Source: Nectonema munidae (taxonomy: Eukaryota > Nematomorpha > Nectonematoida > Nectonematidae). Taken from it: a stretch of DNA of 64,000 bases. Location of the stretch: positions 2,023,501 through 2,087,500 of the forward strand of contig JAUIRK010000570.1 of NCBI GenBank assembly GCA_030549495.1, read 5' to 3'. Both the position numbers and the translations under genes were made by a program. Under the pieces are notes generated by a model, which had not been told where the DNA came from, ran no database searches, and worked only from the letters and a program-made list of their open reading frames with translations. Positions 34,787 to 64,000 of the stretch are shown here, in pieces. The stretch's first letter is position 1. Each line of letters starts with the position of its first letter.

Positions 34787-35039
34787 TACCATTTTTGCTG
34801 CTATTCTATATTGTCCGTTTGCAATTCTATTTTGTCTTTTTGCAATTAATTGTGTCTTTGAAATTCGCTTTCCTTAACTCTTTTTAAATTTTAGTAATAA
34901 TGTGTGAAATTTAGAAAATTTAATCTAAAAATAATGTTACATTATCAAAAAAAGTTTTGTGTCAAAACAATAAAAACACCACAAAATAAAATTTTTTAAT
35001 TCAAATAAAATTGCAAAAAGACAAAATAGAAAAATGGTA
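34787..35039. mobile_element. TA-flanked MITE (TACCATTTTT ends)
   Basis: 253 bp with inverted ends TACCATTTTTGCTGCTATTC and, reverse complemented, TACCATTTTTCTATTTTGTC; both arms continue with TTTTTGCAATT. It is flanked by TA on each side, as for Tc1/mariner insertions. It lies just downstream of FBXL5. Confidence 0.7.
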
Positions 35040-35223
35040 TACATCTTTAAGTTTTATTTTAAAATTGTGTTCGATCTTAATTTCCAAATAAGCATCTGCC
35101 ATAAATATATGACTTATTTGCTAGTGTTAATTCTAATACAAAACTATGAAACAATCGAGCTTCTTCCTTTCCTAAGAAATAATACCTATTTTTAATATAA
35201 TAAAAATTATTAAAAAATAACTC

Positions 35224-35300
35224 TAAGCAACTTTAGGTCTGAAAAAAACTGACCTTACCCTTAGCAACATGGGGCCTGATGAAGAAAATGGTGTTGCTTA
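35224..35300. mobile_element. Short TAAGCAAC/GTTGCTTA element, copy A
   Basis: 77 bp. TAAGCAAC is at the left end and GTTGCTTA at the right, with CCTTAGCAAC inside and 'gaaaatggtgttgctta' at the right end. The same ends and right half occur in copy B at 37.5 kb. Confidence 0.6.
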
Positions 35301-38198
35301 TTAAGAAAGCGTAGAATTAAGGAAATTTCAAATAAATTTCATGAAATTGTGCTTATTAATATTATGTGAAAATATAAATTATACCGATTATAATTTTTTT
35401 TAGAAGTGGAAACTTATTAGAATGTGTGCTCTATGAAGAAAGTGAAGTAGTTTACTTTTATTGCATAATGGAATTTTTGTTTGCTCATAATTGTGAAAGT
35501 TATTTATTTACGTCGTAAATATATTGCGTTTTCTTTTAAATTCTATAGTTATATAAATAAAGCTCTGAAATGCGATTTATTTTATCAAGCGTTTTTCTTT
35601 TTGCTTTCAAACAATTATAAGATGTGTTGGCGTGTATTGAATTGTTTAATTTTTTCAAAATAAACACAATAATTCCTTTTCGTTTTCCTATAAATATTCG
35701 ATTTTGGTTAAGAGCCTCCTCTGTGTATGAGAACTCTTAAAAAAGTTCAACAGCTTTGCATTAGTTTACATTTTTTGATTTGAGATTTAGGTATACGAAG
35801 GGAAAGAGTGATGAATTTTTACAATCCTCATCTTAGTTTTAAAGGCACAGAAATTACCCAAGTAAAAAGAAAAAATGGTATATATCAGCTCAACTTTCAT
35901 ACCTCGTTTTCACACACAAGTTATTCACAGAAGTACAGCTAAAGCTGAGATTCTTCTCAACTAAACCTGATTGTCCATATTCAGCATTAATTAAGCGACC
36001 TTCTGTTTACCAAGGCCTCTTTTCATGCAGGTTTAACGGTTGTACTGAATCAATAACTCACAGTAACATATTAGGTATTTTCAAACGATGCTTTTGGATA
36101 ACTGTTACAGGCTTTTTTTGAAAAATATTGTCTAGTGTAAAAAGTTATGACTTAATATTATAAGCTTTTATGTATTTTCATTTCTTATATTTTTTATTTT
36201 TAAAATTTTCTGTTTACATGTTAATAATCCATGGACCAAAATACCCCACAGAAAATTAAAGGCTATTGTGCCTACAAAAATATTATTTTAGAGAAGAACA
36301 CCTTTTATCATTGTGTGAGGCTAAATAAATCATTAATTTGTAATGTTCTGGTGTATAATATTACGTAATAAATTATATTTATAGTACACACAGATTAATA
36401 AATGTATTGGTAGTTATTGCCTATTTTAAGTGCATAGTAGATTATCCCATTGACTACTTAAGGAGTCAAATTTTTTAGTCAAAATTTCCAATAGAAAAAA
36501 TTGAAAATATTAAAAAAATTTTTATACAATATTGTTTTTTAAACTTTTTATTTCAACTTGTAAAAAAAAAGTAAAAATTTCACGTTCAAAAAAAGATATA
36601 TTTGTTAAAAGCTTAGTGTTTGGATAATTTGTACAAATTTTGCCACATTTTTGTTTTTTAATTATTCTGTGATAAAAAAACTATATTTAGAATTTTTATA
36701 ATGTAAACATTTAAATAATAGTTTTAAATATTTGTTTAATAAAATACATTGCAGCTTTTTAGCCAAATTAAAGATTTGTTTGAATACATTAATAGCATTG
36801 AGTTATTTGTAAAAATCACGAAGGGCATGTTTTTTAATATATTAAAGAGTAGATTCATCACAAAATGTCAAATAATTTCACATTTTATTTCTTTTAACAT
36901 GTAGTTATAGTAAATATTTAGAGAAAGATTAAAAATAATAAAAAAATATTGTAACAACAAAGATTCTAAATTACATATATATAATAACATAAATATATAG
37001 AAAAATGTTTCTAATAAAAGATCTTTTGAAAACAGGTTAGTTGAAGAGACTGCATTGCTGTTTGAGTTAGTTCTTTCTCTAAAAAAACAAAAAGTTAGGA
37101 CAACATCAACAACTCCATTAAAATATCAAACGTTTATTACTCATATTTCGATACAAGCATCTATGAAAAAACTACAAGGTACATTTACCTTTAGCGTATA
37201 GAATATAGATAAAAATGCTCGCTTTACTTCTGGATCTGGTACTTAGACACATATATAATATATATATATATATATATAACTTGTAAACGTATGAGAAAGG
37301 AAAAGTATTTATAGAAAGCGCTTAAAAAAACTGGTATTGAAGGACGCACAATTTTTTCCAAAATTCACAAGGCACAGAAAAAGCTAAGTAATTTGATATA
37401 AAAGTACTTTAAAATCAAAAAATCTTCTACGTTACTTAAAACTGGCGTTCGTATGAAATAAATTATGGGTATGTTGAAATTAAGGATTTTGTGCCCCTTT
37501 TTTTATAAGCAACCGAGTTGCTAAGGGTTTAGGCCTCAACTCTGGTCAAAAATTAAGCTGCTTAGCACTCAGGCCTCATTTTACTAATTTTTTGGAATTG
37601 TAAACATCGTCTTCATTCTTGCTTTCCCAAGTAATAAGACTCATTTTGAGTTAATTTACTTTATATATAAATTTTTTAAAAACTTGATGCCTGAAAAGGC
37701 CCTCGAGCCTTAGCAACCTGGGCCGATCCAAAAAATGGAGTTGCTTATATAAAGAAGATGTACCAAATAAAGTCCAGTCTGGTTTAAAGGTGATAGACAA
37801 GTATGAAGCATTTCTTATGAAAAATGTCTGCAAGATAAATAAACAAACACTCATAATATAGAGAGAAATTACTTTGAAGAAGTTTTTGTGCACTTTTTAT
37901 GTTTGTATTTTATTAAAATATCATTTTATCATTACTTTTTTAACTAGTGTTCTTCAAATTCAAAGTGTCTTGATCATTCACCAAATATTCATATGATGTT
38001 TTTGTTATATTCTTATTTAAGAACAGAACTTTTTATACTAAAAAAAGTTTAGTAAAAAAGAAATTATATTGAATATAACATATGTGTTTATAATGATCTA
38101 AATATTTCGGGAATTTTGGCAACTTGTGGTTCGAGGACTCTAACTTTGCGTAAAAATAAGTGAATTTATTAGAAAAGTTACTTGAAGGAATAGACTTT
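35301..38198. other. Gap between the convergent FBXL5 and SLC4 genes
   Basis: No coding sequence was recognised. It holds the TAAGCAAC element at 37,506-37,747, a short (TA)n tract near 37,254-37,280 and presumably the 3' UTRs of both flanking genes. Confidence 0.45.
37506..37747. mobile_element. TAAGCAAC/GTTGCTTA element, copy B
   Basis: 242 bp with ends TAAGCAAC and GTTGCTTA. A nested second inverted repeat (GTTGCTAAGG / CCTTAGCAAC) lies just inside. Flanking TTATA/TATAA sequence suggests a TA-type target. Non-coding. Confidence 0.65.
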
Positions 38199-63089
<24,891 letters not shown>

Positions 63090-64000
63090 CTAGAAAAAGA
63101 AATTATAATTATGAAATAAATAATTTATTATGATGAAGAAAATACCACAAATTAAGAGGATAGAAAGGTAAGAATAAAATTATAGAAAAAATGATCGATA
63201 AACAAAAATTCAAAAGATATATGAGATAGAAACGAGAAAGGTAATTATTATTTGAATAATAATAATAATAATAAATTTATTTAAGAACACAAAACAATTC
63301 AAGTTGTTTGTCTGTTCTTGCAATAATTGAAATTTAAAGCACTAACATTTACAAAAATGTCAAACTGTGAACCAAGTGATGATGTATTTGACATTTTTGA
63401 ATTACGATAATACAGAGAAAGGAACGATTATCTTCCAGGATGGGCAATGAAATCTTTTATAAAAATGTAAAACTTAAATGTTTTAATACGTTTGACGTTA
63501 TATTATTTATTTAGATATTTTTTGAAAAAAAATTTCTTAATATACTTCTATAAATGGTAGGTTAATTCTCTTAAGGAAAATAAATTTAAAAAAATAAGTA
63601 ATTCCGTGTATATCATCGGCAGAACAAGACATTCTCTGTTTTTGATTGAAGAAGTGAACGTTTAAAGTAATCTACCTTCAATATTCTAAAAATATGCATA
63701 AAATTCATTTTTAATCAGTATTCGAAAATAAATTTAATTTTTTGGCTGCTTCTACCCAAAATTAGCCCAGAATTAGCTTTGACGTCTCCGCCTTCCCCCT
63801 CTCCCGCCCATCTTGTGTTGAGAGTCAGAGGAGGAGCTTACAGGCATGATTAAGTTCTCCATCCGCGTATGTACATGATAGAATCCCGTTCAATTTAAAA
63901 TGTTTGAAAAATATATTGTTTTTTCTTTCAAATAAATCTGTCATTTCTCTCTTCCCCTTTGACTACACCTTTGTCCCCAAGTTTGGGGTCGGTGGGTGCG
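63090..64000. other. Region upstream of the last assignable SLC4 exon
   Basis: The first SLC4 exon(s) and start codon should lie here or beyond, but none could be placed with confidence. A GC-richer patch at 63,780-63,840 and the short CCCCAAGTTTGGGG inverted repeat near 63,976 are the only notable spots. Confidence 0.35.

Overview
This is an AT-rich animal nuclear window. It holds two large spliced genes with long, transposon-filled introns, plus one intronless reading frame. Evidence for an animal: a mitofusin, a hemerythrin-domain F-box/LRR protein (FBXL5) and a band-3-type anion exchanger (SLC4), all with GT-AG introns. Several introns are only 54-57 nt and others run to several kilobases. 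Very long (TG)n tracts and many hAT and piggyBac DNA-transposon remnants are present. The overall look would fit an arthropod such as a parasitic copepod, but that is a guess from texture, not something the sequence proves.

Layout: 4.2-6.4 kb (- strand) is a mitofusin in one uninterrupted 745-codon frame. 6.6-8.6 kb holds dead IS630/mariner-like and hAT transposases. 12.66-34.4 kb (+ strand) is FBXL5 in about 12 exons. All hemerythrin iron ligands, the F-box, leucine-rich repeats and the four C-terminal cysteines that bind a 2Fe-2S cluster in the human protein can be aligned. 35-38 kb is a gene-poor gap between two convergent genes. 38.2-63.1 kb (- strand) is an anion-exchanger-type SLC4 gene. 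I could place 19 exons with consistent phases (1055 residues plus stop); its 5' exons lie beyond my resolution or outside the window.

The introns are a dense transposon record: seven hAT-type inverted-repeat elements (three with perfect 8-bp target duplications), two piggyBac transposase ruins, TTAA-flanked piggyBac-like miniature elements in at least two families, other miniature and foldback elements, and a tRNA-derived SINE with an (ACCTTT)n tail in three copies.

No new multi-gene system was found. The most interesting points are the intact-looking FBXL5 iron sensor, two short introns that keep the reading frame open if retained, an 81-bp duplication that copied a functional splice donor next to a TG tract, and the SINE and TTAA-element families. 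The three host genes have no obvious joint function. FBXL5 controls iron-regulatory protein levels, mitofusin fuses mitochondria, and the SLC4 protein exchanges chloride for bicarbonate.
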